A stretch of DNA of 64,000 nucleotides, taken from Ramazzottius varieornatus (taxonomy: Eukaryota > Tardigrada > Eutardigrada > Parachela > Ramazzottiidae). The notes below the pieces were generated by a model, which saw only the letters and a list, made by a program, of their open reading frames with translations, was not told the DNA's origin and searched no databases. Positions within the stretch are counted from its first letter, which is position 1; the number at the start of each line of letters is the position of its first letter. The stretch lies in assembly GCA_001949185.1 (NCBI GenBank), contig BDGG01000010.1:31131-95130 (forward strand), given 5' to 3'. Made by a program: the position numbers and the translations under genes. Positions 35,226 through 46,447 of this stretch are shown piece by piece.

Positions 35226-37992
35226 GAAGACAAGGTAAACCTTGGAGTCAACGGATTAAGGAGGATGACAGCCTTCCAGCAAAGAATAAGTCACCTGAAT
35301 ACTGCGTGAACAATGCGTTTCGCTCGAAAGTGGGTAAAGTTTTAACTGTTCCGATTTCGGAATGAAATCAGGTCGGATGCTGCAATTCGTCACATCTGCA
35401 CGATTTCTACTTGGTACGGCACATGCGTGCTTTACTGGATCAGCTGATCCTGGACTGCAGCGAGGCTTGCTGCGCCTTCTGAAGAAAGTAAAATCCCCAA
35501 TATCGAACAGACTTCCCGAACGACTTCCTCCCTGGAATTTCTCACGTCATGATTTTTTAACTATTCCCACTTTTAACTGAATAGGAATAAAGCTAAGTGT
35601 TCATAGGAACTTTCGAATTAGTTTGGGATCTTGGTAGCGGAACGTTAGTGAGAGAACGACGGTGAAAACAGTTGTCACAAGTACGGCAAACGGGTAAAGT
35701 TGGGTTTCTCTCCTCGTACAGGAGGAGTTAGCATGTGTGACCCAGTGAGGAAATGTTTGACCCAAAAGTCTCAGACGGCGTGACACGTATCAAGTATGCA
35801 TTACGTTGACAGAAACACTTTTTATGTAAGATAGACAACACTGTAATTCAAACACGCGGTTCTACCGTCACCGCGTCCTTTCCTGAGGAAAAATATCAAG
35901 AATTTTGGAGTAGAAGAACCATGATAACTCAAGCAACAGCTGATAAAAACTTGAATGTTACGAGAAAGTTTTGATGAAGTTGTGAAGGCTCGTTGTGACT
36001 CCCGGTGTATCCCAAATGACTGTCCCAAATGAATGTATCAAATGTCGCTTGGTTCCTACAGTACAGCATATGCAGGTCATCGCTGTCGCCCATGATAAGA
36101 CCGAACAGCCAGCCTCAGGCAACCTGTTGAACTTCCTCGTACGAATGAAGATGTCTGCATCTTCCACTGTACCACAACCTAGTTTGTGTTTGCATGTCAT
36201 GCCCTTCCAGCCGTCACAACACCCGAGTGATCATATTTTGTTCGATAATATGGAAGTTCTCAAGCACAGGCTCTTCTGACTCGTCACTTCTGTAATTCAA
36301 GCTTCCATAGTATTCTTCCACCACCTTAAACACATGCATCGGTCCTTCCCTAACACCGGGCCCGGATAAATTTTACAGTGCCTTTCGGCACGCTCTTACG
36401 GGGTACTTCGGGGTTTCCCTCTGTGTGTACGGTATTTTTCCTTGGTCGAACACTCGTGTGCTTCACTACGCTAATTGACAAACAAATAATCTCGAAATAG
36501 TCCACCAGAATGAATACGTCGAAGACTGTGCATTAACGCCACAGGTTGAACAATCAGATAGAGCTTGTCGAAAAACAACCGGTTCTCAAGACGTCACTTC
36601 CGTCACTTGGACTATTTCCGTCGTTTACCGGTTTCTCCCCTTCTCCTTCTCCTTCTCCTTCTCCTTCTCTACTGGCCGTCTGATTTCGAAGTTCTTGATC
36701 GTCACTAGTCTGAGAACCGGATATCCCTTAACTCGCAGACTTGTAGGAAGGTGAAAGGAAGAAACCGCCAGAAAAAGGAAGTTGTCCATGTTTTTTACAG
36801 CACTTCCGTCTGCGAACTATGAAATAACCACTAGACCAAAGTATCTACTAGAACTACTGGCTCTGTAAGCTGGAACGTCTTTGCTTCCACCATGGAGGCT
36901 GGTGGAAGCGTTCGCCGTTATCTAAAGTCTTGATATCTTTTCGGAAATTAGAAAGGCCGCCTCGGTGTAGACCCACTTATCGGACTGACCGGATTTTGAG
37001 CTGCCTGATTGCGCCTGCTCTTTCCATATGGGACCAGCGATCAAACCCACCAACGCGTGGCTCTCGACAATTACGAACCTAACTAACACTAGGGATCATT
37101 AGTTTAATTAAGATGTCTAATACATGTTTAAAAATTGAAGATTAGTAATTCGCTTCGCGATTCACGAAACGAAGGGGGGCTTCGTTCGTGAATGCCGAAG
37201 GATACTCTCGGCCGATTTGAAACTTTCCCGAATTGCCTTCCCTATTACTCTGGCTGGCAATAAGCACTGGGAAGCATAGTTCGCGCCCGGGTGGCGTAGG
37301 ACCTCCATTCCGGACAATCGAAATTCATTTTGGCCAGCACTTTTTTAACTTGATGGGCTAATTACTACCAAGCACATTATCATGGCCAGCCTCGATTCTT
37401 CGCTCCATCTTTTTCCTCAAACTCGGTCGCGTCGTGCAACTTCTCAAAGCTGCCAGCGAATGCTTTTATAAAATTCGATTTCGGAAATTGATTAGTCCTC
37501 GTTTATTCGATTTTTCTGTGTATTGTGCAACCTCTCTATTAATTCATGATTTAGGGTTCACGTTTGACGGTACCCACTGTTTACGTATCATTCGTGCGCT
37601 ATCGGTAACTCTATCGTTTCGATCACTAACCTCACATGCCATTCGAAACTGTGCCTCCCACATTAAATTGATTTTGCCACTGGAGTTCCATATCCAGTCT
37701 ACAACGCCGCGTCCAGCGTTAAAAGTTCTCGCGGGCGTGGTGGAACAAAATTAGAATTGGAATTCGAATCAGTTTAATCTGCCCATCGATAGATTCCACA
37801 TTCCCCGTCTGACAGGTCTGATATCCCTCGCAGTTAGAAACGGAAGTTGCACGAGATACGGCTTGGCCCAGGTTGGTACGGAGCTACGTATTTACCTTGC
37901 CTTTTTAATGGCACGAGCTGCCGTCAAGTTTGATTGGTCGGTGGGTAGGAATGACAAGTCATAGGTGGCTCACTTCTGGAAGCCTTTCCATC
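35226..37992. other. intergenic, no supported gene
   Basis: A minus-strand stretch near 36330-36225 reads KVVEEYYGSLNYRSDESEEP and could be an isolated exon, but neighbours contain stops. A short imperfect inverted repeat (ATTCACGAAACGAAG / complement) lies near 37160-37195. No other structure was seen except the microsatellite listed separately. Confidence 0.4.
36638..36669. repeat. (CCTTCT)n microsatellite
   Basis: About five uninterrupted copies of a six-base unit made only of pyrimidines on this strand. Confidence 0.9.
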
Positions 37993-38464
37993 AGTAGAAG
38001 CCAGGGATGTTAATTAACCAACCGACGACGGATACATCCGGATATATCCGGTTAAGAGACGGATTGGATAAGCATATTAACCATCCGCTTATTAGCCGGA
38101 TAAAGCTCTTAACCAACCGGATAGAATCCGGATAACGTCCGTATCCAACCAGATTTTACCCGGTTAATGAGCTTCGAATCAATCAGAAAATCAAAGCAAC
38201 AGGCTGTAGGTTACGAGCTGTAGTCTGGCTGCCGACGGGTCTTGGGCTGACTGGCTCAAAACTCGTTTTGTTACGCAATCTCCTAATTAGCAGCCGCACC
38301 GGAAGTCAGCGTTAAATACTGTATCTGTTCCTACTGCACCGTTACAGTATGTCGGCTTCCTCCACTTCTTGCTTGCCAACATTTCTGATGGTATTCTTTA
38401 GCTTCCTTTGCCTTATTGTTTGACGTGCTATAGTCTATAGGGTATTGGAACTGGACTCTGCAGT

Positions 38465-41400
38465 ATGGCCACTCGTAAACGCTCCTGGAATCGGCAACAA
38501 AGCGACGAAGAGGACGATGGCCACCACGACGCTCTTCACGATGAAGTTGCCGATTTCGAGGCAGAACTTCTAGGCCCCACTACACCTCTAAGCACTGTTG
38601 AAAGTTTCCCGGAGGAACTCACTGCAGCGGACACTGTACAACTACCAACCGGAACGAAGAAGAAGGGTAAGGCGACACATTCAGACATGAACGATCACTT
38701 CACGAAGTCGGTTGGTAAAGACGGAAAAACCACAGCCAAATGTAACTACTGCAGCAGCGTCTACAAGAACGTGCAAGGAACTTCTAACTTGCACTACCAT
38801 ATGAAGAAAGAGCATCTTTCGAAACTGCAGAAAGCTTCCAAAGACAAGCCACTTCATCCAGCGTTTCAAGCAAAGCAGAAAGACCAGCCACAGGTCATGT
38901 CAAAGAAAGAAACTACTCGTCACACGAACAACCTTACGGAGTGTATCGTCTGTACTGCAAAGCCTATCAGTACCGTTGATGAACCACGATTTGTCGAACT
39001 CATTAGTGGTCTGAATGCTAGCTACAAGGTAAAATCTCATAATTATTACCAGATCTATGTTCGGACGATAATTAGAATCTGTTTTATCGTACTTCTGTAA
39101 ACGGTGTAAGCATTTTAACAGGTGCCCTGTCGACAAACCATCCGGAGGCTTATCGTCGACGGCTACAAAGTGAAGAAAGTCCAGATCATTGAACAACTAT
39201 CTGCGGTAACGAATCTTTCCTCACTGACTACAGACATGTGGAAAGCAAGTGCCAGAAAGCAGTCATATCTTGTCATCACCTTGCACTGGATAGATAACGA
39301 ATGGAAGTTGAGAAATTTTATTCGTAACTTTCGATATATCCCTCATAAGCACTCAGGTGAGAACATGAAAGGCGCAGTTATGGTAAATCTCAAAGAGTTC
39401 AAAGTTGCGCACAGGATTTTTAAAGTGACTACAGATGGAGCGTCAAACACGATAAAGGTCTTCGACTTATTGCTGGCTGATATGGAAACTGAAAGGGGTA
39501 GCTTTTCGAGAACCGCGCAGTTCTCACCCGAAGGCAAAAGTTTAGAAGCGATAAAGAAAATATGAGTTAGTGTGTATTTTCACAAATGCAAATATCTCGA
39601 AGTCGCCCTTGCGGCAATATATGTTCTGCTAGGGTCAATATTCACTACGGTAAATAACTCGCTGACTATATTATTCTTTCCAGTTAACTCGTTCTGGAAT
39701 TGGTGTGCAGCGCACATTGTGAATAAAATGGCGGAGGTAGCAATCGGCAAGAAGGTTGATAAAGTTTCGAAAATTCGCGCATGTGTGGTTTACTTACGTC
39801 GACCCACCATTCGCGAAAGTTTCTTGGCTTCTATCCAGTCTGCGACTCAGGTTGCCGTTGGATGTAGCCACACGGTGGAACAGCTTATTGCATATGGTGG
39901 AATCAGCTTATGCACGTCACCATGAAATTCCCGACTACTTGTCCACCCAGAAAGGAGCCATCAAGGATGACGTACCCTCTGCGGAGGAATGGATCGAGAT
40001 GGAAGACCTCATTGAACTTCCGAAGCCTCTGGAAGCTGTTTCTTTTGATTGCTCGGCTTTTAAGTCTTCAACTACCACCTGGCCTTGGCCGAGCTGGAGT
40101 TTTTGCGGTCTCACCTGAAAGCTTTTAACGAAGACTACGCTAAGGTTTATATGCATTTTTTATTGTCAGTAAATGTTTCGGTACTAACTCTGGAGGGTCA
40201 GTATTTCGTCAAAAGCTGTATGTTTGGTTAACTTCAGGCACACTGGATCTGCGAATTGTAATGATGAGCATTACAAGCTGACGGCTCGTGTAATGTAAAA
40301 TGTAATGTAAAACAGTGTAATTACAAAAAGTGTAATTACATGTTACACTTGTTCACATTTTACAACCCCGAAAGAACGGAACCTGTAAACCAAGTGTAAA
40401 CTATCAAATGACCCCTCCAAGTTAGCTAAATCAAAGCCGCTACAGATGTGGAAAGAAATGTAATCTCTCGTATACAGTAAACCTATTAACACTATCTTCA
40501 ATCTTCACTGGTTCAAACAACTACTTGACAACAAATAAATCTGCTAAGGTGAAAAACTTTCCGGTCAGAGACACGTCATCTTCGAGCTCCTCACTGCTTG
40601 GCATGTCATTGTCGTCTTGACCGAACAAATCATCAAGGATTGCCATTTGACTTTCCAGCTCCATTAGATCGGTTTCACCGCCACCTGGAAAAGTAATATT
40701 CTAAAGTACCGATGTCAAAATAGTAATGTCGAAGTAAATTGAAAATCATATCATAATGTAAGTGAATTGTTTACCTTGATCAAGTTTCACTGGTACTGTC
40801 TCTTCGTCCACTGTTACAACAACAACAGGCTCATCTGAAACATTTCCGGTCATCTTTGCTTTCTTCTCGTCCTTTATTCTCTTACGTTTTCTTGAGAGCT
40901 CCTCATCTTCACGACAGAATTTCATTTTCAGCGTGCACATCATTCGAACACAGTGAATAGAATCCCTATGTCGACCACATAGAAGTCCACTTACGTTTTG
41001 TGTCTTGCTGTTCATCGGTCTCCTCGTCGCTCTCCTCGCTTTCAGACATCGTGTATGCAAACAGAGGTTCGTAGTCAAGCTCAAAGTACGCTAGTGTCAG
41101 ATTAGATTGAACGGAGTAAGAATGATAAGGCCGAAAGCAGCTGCGTATATTTCGTACTGCGGCAGTGTAAACCAGACTGTCATCATGTCCACTGATGTAA
41201 AGCTTCTCTCAGATCGACAATCACTCAATCAATGGTTTCCCTCAACCCGTGTTCAATTAACACGGCTTTTAATCAGTTAATGGCGATTTGAACGGATATT
41301 TCGGTTTTATACTCGCGTGTAATTCCAAGTGTAATTACACTTTTACAGTTGTATTTTACACTACAACTTTCCGAAGATTGTAATGTAATGTAAAAGTGTA

Positions 41401-42150
41401 AATGTAATGTAAAATGTAATGTAATGTAAAGTGTAATGCTCATCATTAGCGAATTGGCTAAAGACATGTCAGCCAAACTGGAGGACTGCCTTAAATTATC
41501 CTGGAAAAAACCTGGCGACCGAATACAAGTTCCTATGATAGCCAGGCTGCTCGATCCGAGCATCAAAGACGCCTGGCTTCCTACAGTGGAAAGTCGAACC
41601 GCAGCCAGCACCACGCTGAAACATATAGTGCAACTATACAAGAATGTTCCAAGGTAGTAAATCTTTTAGTATGCTCATATCCAAACTGGTACCAGAATTA
41701 TATCCATAGCAGTCTAAGCCTATGAATTCTTTGGGCTATAGTGAAAGAAGAGGTTCCGAAAGTACTTCGCAGTCAGCCGTCTCAGCGCCTAAAGAGCTGC
41801 TCTGTATTCGCGAAAGAATGATCGCACAAGTTACTTCGGGGGCGGATACTCAACTGAACGAGGTGGATCAGTACTTTTTGGACCCGAAGGAATCAGCCAG
41901 AAGAGATGTTTTAGACTTCTGGAGTATCAGTGAAACGCGATATCCTACTTTGCACCGCATTACAAAAGACGTCCTGGCTGTACAGGCTTCGTCCGTGCCT
42001 GTAGAAAGTGCCTTTTCTGGTAGCGATCGATACATAACCGTCCTCCGAAATCAACTTGAGCCTGAAGCCATTCAAGCCATGTTATGCTTGAATTCTTGGA
42101 CTGATGCCTTCGAAGCCATGGTTGCGATGATGATTGACGATGATGAGTAA
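38465..42150 (+). pseudogene. hAT transposase (BED zinc finger), disrupted by a nested insertion
   Basis: The ATG at 38465 opens an acidic N-terminus, then a BED zinc finger (KCNYCSSVYKN..GTSNLHYHMKKEH). Further exons give SSLTTDMWKASARKQSYLVI (first acidic block), VTTDGASNTIKVFDLL, NWCAAHIVNKMAEVAIGK, then LDVATRWNSLLHMVESAYA, LLDPSIKDAWLP, and the C-terminal dimerisation region SSVPVESAFSGSDRYITVLRN ending at 42150. Several frame changes correspond to small introns (39037-39121 is clear); a change between 39890 and 39760 frames may be an intron or a lesion. The coding exon around AHWICELAKDMSAK is split by the element at 40259-41448, so this copy cannot encode intact transposase. Confidence 0.82.
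40259..41448 (-). mobile_element. nested TIR element, 1190 bp, 8-bp target duplication
   Basis: GCGAATTG flanks it on both sides (40251-40258 and 41449-41456). The ends are a perfect inverted repeat, TAATGATGAGCATTAC. Both subterminal regions are packed with TGTAATGTAAAA-type repeats (40290-40360, 41300-41440). The interior has minus-strand exons: MSESEESDEETDEQQDTK followed by a donor (about 41050-40995), then a basic/acidic exon (about 40925-40775) and a third ending near 40520. These encode a small charged protein, not a full transposase. An 8-bp duplication suggests a non-autonomous hAT-type element. Joining the flanks restores an uninterrupted exon reading WICELAK. Confidence 0.9.
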
Positions 42151-42354
42151 ACAGAACGAAGGTTCGGAGGCTTCGACTCACAGCTAACAACTGACGAGAA
42201 TCTTTAACCGGAATTTTAACCGGATAACATCCGGATAATCCGGATAAAAGTTGTAACCAGAGAGCTGGATAAAGATAAGTCTTCTAACCAACCACACTGT
42301 ATCCAACCGTTTCACCGTTTAACCAACCATTAACATTCCCAGTAGAAGTTCAGC

Positions 42355-43010
42355 TGTCGCGCACCGTAGCTCCTCCCTCGTCGCGGTTATTGGTGGATCA
42401 AGTGTTCGCCCCTCTCGTTCCACCAGTCAGAAAGTCGTGGGTGAAGTTTGACCCGGTGGCTCAAAGTCAAACTGAGCGCAAAATACTTGGTTCCGTAAGT
42501 GGTAATAAGGATGAGAACTCTATCAGGAAAGAAGTGTTTCCGCTTTCCCAAATATCGATCACCGTAAGTTGCAAGATAATCGGCTCGGAGGGGACACCAA
42601 GTCAAAAGAGGTTTCCTTTCGATAATCAGAGGCGCTTACCTTCTGAGCGATGTTACGCCCTCAACGACTGATCAAGCTATATACAGGTCAATTCAAGACT
42701 AATATACAATGTAGAAAACCGACATGAAAAGCCCAAGACTGATATTAACACTGCCACAGAATCGATTTAGGTCACAGCTAGCGAAAAATTACAACTTTTT
42801 TCCCTAAAAGCAAACGCCAGCATCGCTGGCAAACATGGGTTCCCAGGATTGGATTTAATTTGTGCCGAAGAGGTAAGCTGGATATACGTCATCATTTTTT
42901 CAACCAATGGGAAGAAAAAAATGGATTCTTCCGGGTGTCTTGATGCAGGTCGATAGTACATGGTTCCTGAGGTGCAGGAAATAAGAATCGAGCCGATCTG
43001 ACAGTTGACT
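42355..43010 (+). repeat. left arm of a large inverted repeat
   Basis: About 656 bp, nearly identical to the reverse complement of 45702-46371. The only sizeable difference seen is a ~14-bp segment (GCAAGGATTTCGG) present in the right arm near 45942-45955 and absent here. The arm begins TGTCGCGCACCGTAGC, only 6 bp beyond the hAT target duplication. It contains an exon-like open reading frame ending at a donor (ATCACC|GTAAGT near 42565). Confidence 0.88.
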
Positions 43011-43283
43011 AGACTTTAACGACCGGCCAAATTTTGTCAACTGGTGAAGCGTGAAATCCGTTATACTATACTGTACTCTCGCGATACACATGGACATACT
43101 CAAGGCTGTACTAGTGGAAAGTAACCTCAAGTAAAAAAGTACCGTTTGAATGACGCACTTGATTGCTTGAAACGATATCTTGACTTTCCCATGTTCAGCC
43201 ACCTGTTAGGGACCATTTTCGACTTCGAAAAACTGGGTTCTTGAGAAGTTTTGCCTCTGTGCTACTGTACGTAATATTACACT

Positions 43284-44737
43284 ATGGGAAGATTCAAGAC
43301 TCGAGCTGTGTACAGAGTATTGGAGGCTCAGAGAAATCTGCGAGCTCAGGCGGAAAGTGGAATGTCGCTGCGAGCTTATGCAGACGCGGTGAAGATACCG
43401 CGTTCAACGATATCTCTGTGGAGGTAGGACAAAGCTTGAAGCTGTTTGCGTCTTTAACCGTTCATGTTCTAAATATATATCGTTTCAGAAAAAAATTACC
43501 TGAAGGCACTTTTAAAGGACGACGTAAGCCGATGTACGAGCCAACAGAGAAAAGGGTCTATAACGAAGTGATCAACAGTAGAAATATTGAACTTCCGGTG
43601 CGCGATAGCGACGTTCGATCTTGGGCATCACAGTTCGCCAAGGCATTGAATATCCACGGATTCAAAGCGTCTTGTGGTTGGATATCGAAGCTAAAGAAGA
43701 AGTATTGTTTGATTTATCGAGCAATAACTAAGGTCGGACGAAAAACCACGAAGACTCCCACACACGAAGTAAGCGGGAGTCTTCGTGTGCGAGAGTCAAA
43801 CTCCCTCGCTGGTTTTACCGTTTCCTGTAGATCTGTTGAGGCTTATTCTGTCTTTTGTTTGCTCGAATAGCTTGCCGAACATGTTTTCATGGAGCGAGTG
43901 GAAGAAATCGTCACTCTGGAGAAAACCCATCCAAGCCGTATAATCAACTTTGACCAGACTAGTGTCCTCTTGCAAAACACGTACGGAAAGACTTCATTAC
44001 TTGTTGGAGTCAAACAAGTCCATGTCGTTCAGCCACCCAGTGAGAAGGAACGATTTACGGTAGGCCTCGCTGTGACGGGAGACGGACAAAAATTTCCAGC
44101 TGCGATAGTTTTCGCAGGTGGAGTGAAGACTTGTCAGCTCTCGCGTAACATTCTAGCGAAGTTAGTGATTCCTGACAACTTCAACGTCTTTTCTATCCGA
44201 ACTGCTTGGTGGAACTCTAAGATCGACCAAGACTGGATCGAGCAGTCTTTCGAACAGGACCAACCTGAACCGTTATTTCTACTTCGGGATCATTTTCCCG
44301 GTCATTTGAAGTTCGAAAGCGCAGAATTGTTGGACGAGAGGAATGTCGATCAGGTTTTCGTACCGAAAGGGATGACGGGTACCTACCAACCGCTCGACGT
44401 TGGCATAAACGCACTCTTCAAAGCCAACCTTAAACGAGCGTATCATGAGTGGCGGAAAGAGCGTACGGAAGTCACGGCCAAAGGACACTTGCGGAAGCTG
44501 ACTCGGCAAGACTTTGTTAGCAAAGCTTGGGAAGCAATCAGACCGGAAACGATTGAGAATGCGTTCGTAGGAGCTCAAATTCTTTCTGAACCGACGTATA
44601 TGCTTTCGAACAAGGAAGTTTTGGTTGAAAACGACAAACAGCTTCTGCAGTTTAGCTTTAGTTCGGTTGAAGAAGACAGTAATGCTGAACTAGCGGAAGA
44701 TTCCTCTTTGGAGTACAGCTTTTCGAATGATTATTGA
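43284..44737 (+). CDS. Tigger-like transposase (HTH-psq, CENPB, DDE)
   Basis: Exon 1 (43284-43423) begins MGRFKTRAVYRVLEAQR and holds a psq HTH ending IPRSTISLWR|gtagga. Exon 2 (43489-about 43768) is the CENPB-type DNA-binding part (LPEGTFKGRRKPMYEPTEK, RSWASQFAKALN, FKASCGWISKLKKKYCL). Exon 3 (about 43870-44737) is the catalytic domain: first Asp in RIINFDQTSVLL, second in LFLLRDHFPGHLK, third in TYQPLDVGINALFK. No frameshift was found when the two introns are removed, so the protein may be functional. The tail is acidic with SFSSVEEDS. Intron 2's donor (GTAAGC at 43769) sits in the loop of a hairpin. A truncated relative lies at 22.2-23.3 kb. Confidence 0.85.
43747..43787 (+). repeat. 13-bp hairpin spanning the transposase intron 2 donor
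   Basis: CACGAAGACTCCC at 43747-43759 and its exact complement at 43775-43787 enclose 15 nt containing the donor GTAAGC. The left arm is in the exon and the right arm in the intron, so folding of the pre-mRNA would place the splice site in a loop. Confidence 0.7.
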
Positions 44738-44824
44738 TTGAGTAAAACCGAAAAAGTTCGCCCCCGCCAGGTGTAGTTTGCCAGCGTACAAGGGTATATG
44801 TCCATGTGTATCGCGAGAGTACAG

Positions 44825-45701
44825 TATGTTCACGGTGCTCTCTCGCGCACTCGTAACGTAATCTCGAGAATGTAGGTAGTCGTTACTGAAGGAAAGAGTA
44901 AAGCCGCTTGAAGTGAACAAAGCCACACTGAACGCATGGTCAGCTTTGTTCCGGCATGGCAACACCTAAACCACTCTCTTTCTTGCACGTAGCTGCGGAA
45001 GTGAACTAGCCGGAAGCTGTAAGCGAAAGCAAGATGCAAGTTTAGAAGATTCTGGCAGGTTTACTCGGAATTTCACGATGTTTGTATTTAGTCCTGGTTT
45101 GCCCGCAATGTCATACCGAGAATTCGAATAACAACTTCTTGTTTTGGAAATTATGTTTTAATTGACTTGTGAATTTTAATGTGTCTGGATATTAGAGGGA
45201 CGAAGAATAGTCGTATGTTATCGTCAGACATAATATGGAAATCCGAAACGATAGAATTCTGTAGAGATTTGTTAAGAGCTGTTTCCATAATGAAAGCGTG
45301 CTTATCAGTGAAAGCATTGCATCGGACTTCTGAAAGTGCTTGCCAATAGCAAACGGACGCGAATTTGATTGCGTAACTCACGCATCTTGGACAGCAAAAT
45401 TTGCGTTCGTTTGGCACTAATACCATTACTTTTTTAGTAATGAGTACCTATGCAGTATTTGCTTTGTTCTGTGAAACCGAACTTGTCATGCTGAAGCGTT
45501 CAGCTCGATCTATTGCGTCGGTATTGCGCATTACCGCTTGTCTCGTAACGGGTAACATAAAGATGCGCAGTGCTGTTGTCGATAAGTTTAATTATTTACA
45601 CGAAAACAAATCTTATAATACCATGATCATGATTATAAGCACAGAAGGCTCCACTGAGACACTATATCGTTTGGGGGTAGTCGACCGGTCATCAGAGTGT
45701 A
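44825..45701. other. spacer of the large inverted repeat, right of the Tigger element
   Basis: No gene with family support. Short ORFs exist on both strands but none shows a recognisable domain. With 43011-43070 this is the pre-insertion spacer, about 940 bp. Confidence 0.5.
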
Positions 45702-46371
45702 GTTAAATGTCGGATCGGCTCGATTCTTTTTTCCTGCACCTCAGGAACCATGTACTATCGACCTGCATCAAGACACCCGGAAGAATCCATTTTTTTCTTC
45801 CCATTGGTTGAAAAAATGATGACGTATATCCAGCTTACCTCTTCGGCACAAATTAAATCCAATCCTGGGAACCCATGTTTGCCAGCGATGCTGGCGTTTG
45901 CTTTTAGGGAAAAAAGTTGTAATTTTTCGCTAGCTGTGACCGAAATCCTTGCGACCTAAATCGATTCTGTGGCAGTGTTAATATCAGTCTTGGGCTTTTC
46001 ATGTCGGTTTTCTACATTGTATATTAGTCTTGAATTGACCTGTATATAGCTTGATCAGTCGTTGAGGGCGTAACATCGCTCAGAAGGTAAGCGCCTCTGA
46101 TTATCGAAAGGAAACCTCTTTTGACTTGGTGTCCCCTCCGAGCCGATTATCTTGCAACTTACGGTGATCGATATTTGGGAAAGCGGAAACACTTCTTTCC
46201 TGATAGAGTTCTCATCCTTATTACCACTTACGGAACCAAGTATTTTGCGCTCAGTTTGACTTTGAGCCACCGGGTCAAACTTCACCCACGACTTTCTGAC
46301 TGGTGGAACGAGAGGGGCGAACACTTGATCCACCAATAACCGCGACGAGGGAGGAGCTACGGTGCGCGACA
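45702..46371 (-). repeat. right arm of the large inverted repeat
   Basis: About 670 bp, the inverted partner of 42355-43010. High identity over the whole arm implies either recent origin or gene conversion between arms. No target duplication is evident at the outer ends, so it may be a foldback transposon with long terminal inverted repeats or an inverted segmental duplication. Confidence 0.88.
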
Positions 46372-46447
46372 CGACCCGCGCAACTTCCATTTTCTCGAAC
46401 CGATTTTTTCCCCAGTCAACCAGCACCGACAAACAAAATCTGACCAA
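46055..46447 (-). CDS. exon-like ORF crossing the inverted-repeat boundary
   Basis: The minus-strand frame is open from 46447 through the repeat boundary at 46371 and reads VFAPLVPPVRKSWVKFDPVA, KILGSVSGNKDENSIRKEVF before a good donor (ITV|..GTAAGT near 46165). It has normal soluble-protein composition, and the first part is unique sequence. The identical left arm has the same frame without the N-terminal part. This suggests the arm was copied from, or captured, an exon of a gene located here. The protein is not recognised. Confidence 0.35.
   Translation of the reverse strand: MVRFCLSVLVDWGKNRFEKMEVARVVSRTVAPPSSRLLVDQVFAPLVPPVRKSWVKFDPVAQSQTERKILGSVSGNKDENSIRKEVFPLSQISITVSCKIIGSEGTPSQKRFPFDNQRRLPSERCYALND

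Larger units (their letters stand above)
38001..42340 (+). mobile_element. hAT-superfamily transposon, 4340 bp, with 8-bp target duplication
   Basis: AGTAGAAG occurs at 37993-38000 and again at 42341-42348, exactly flanking the element: an 8-bp target-site duplication, diagnostic for hAT. The left end reads CCAGGGATGTTAAT and the right end is the complement of GGGAATGTTAATGG, the typical short CAGGG-type hAT terminus. Subterminal zones are dense in AACCAACCGGATA-type motifs on both sides (38020-38160, 42210-42320), likely transposase binding sites. Removing the 1.2 kb element nested at 40259-41448 leaves about 3.15 kb, a typical hAT size. The exact duplication indicates fairly recent insertion. 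Confidence 0.92.
43071..44824 (+). mobile_element. pogo/Tigger-like DNA transposon, 1754 bp, TA target duplication
   Basis: The ends are a ~28-bp inverted repeat starting CTGTACTCTCGCGATACACA, flanked by TA on both sides (43069-43070 and 44825-44826), as expected for the Tc1/mariner/pogo group. It encodes one intron-containing transposase on the plus strand. It lies within the spacer of the large inverted repeat. Confidence 0.9.

Noticed and set aside
41273-41641. Minus ORF rich in TLHFTLHLHFYITL
   Set aside because: Produced by the TGTAATGTAAAA subterminal repeats of the nested element, not a protein.
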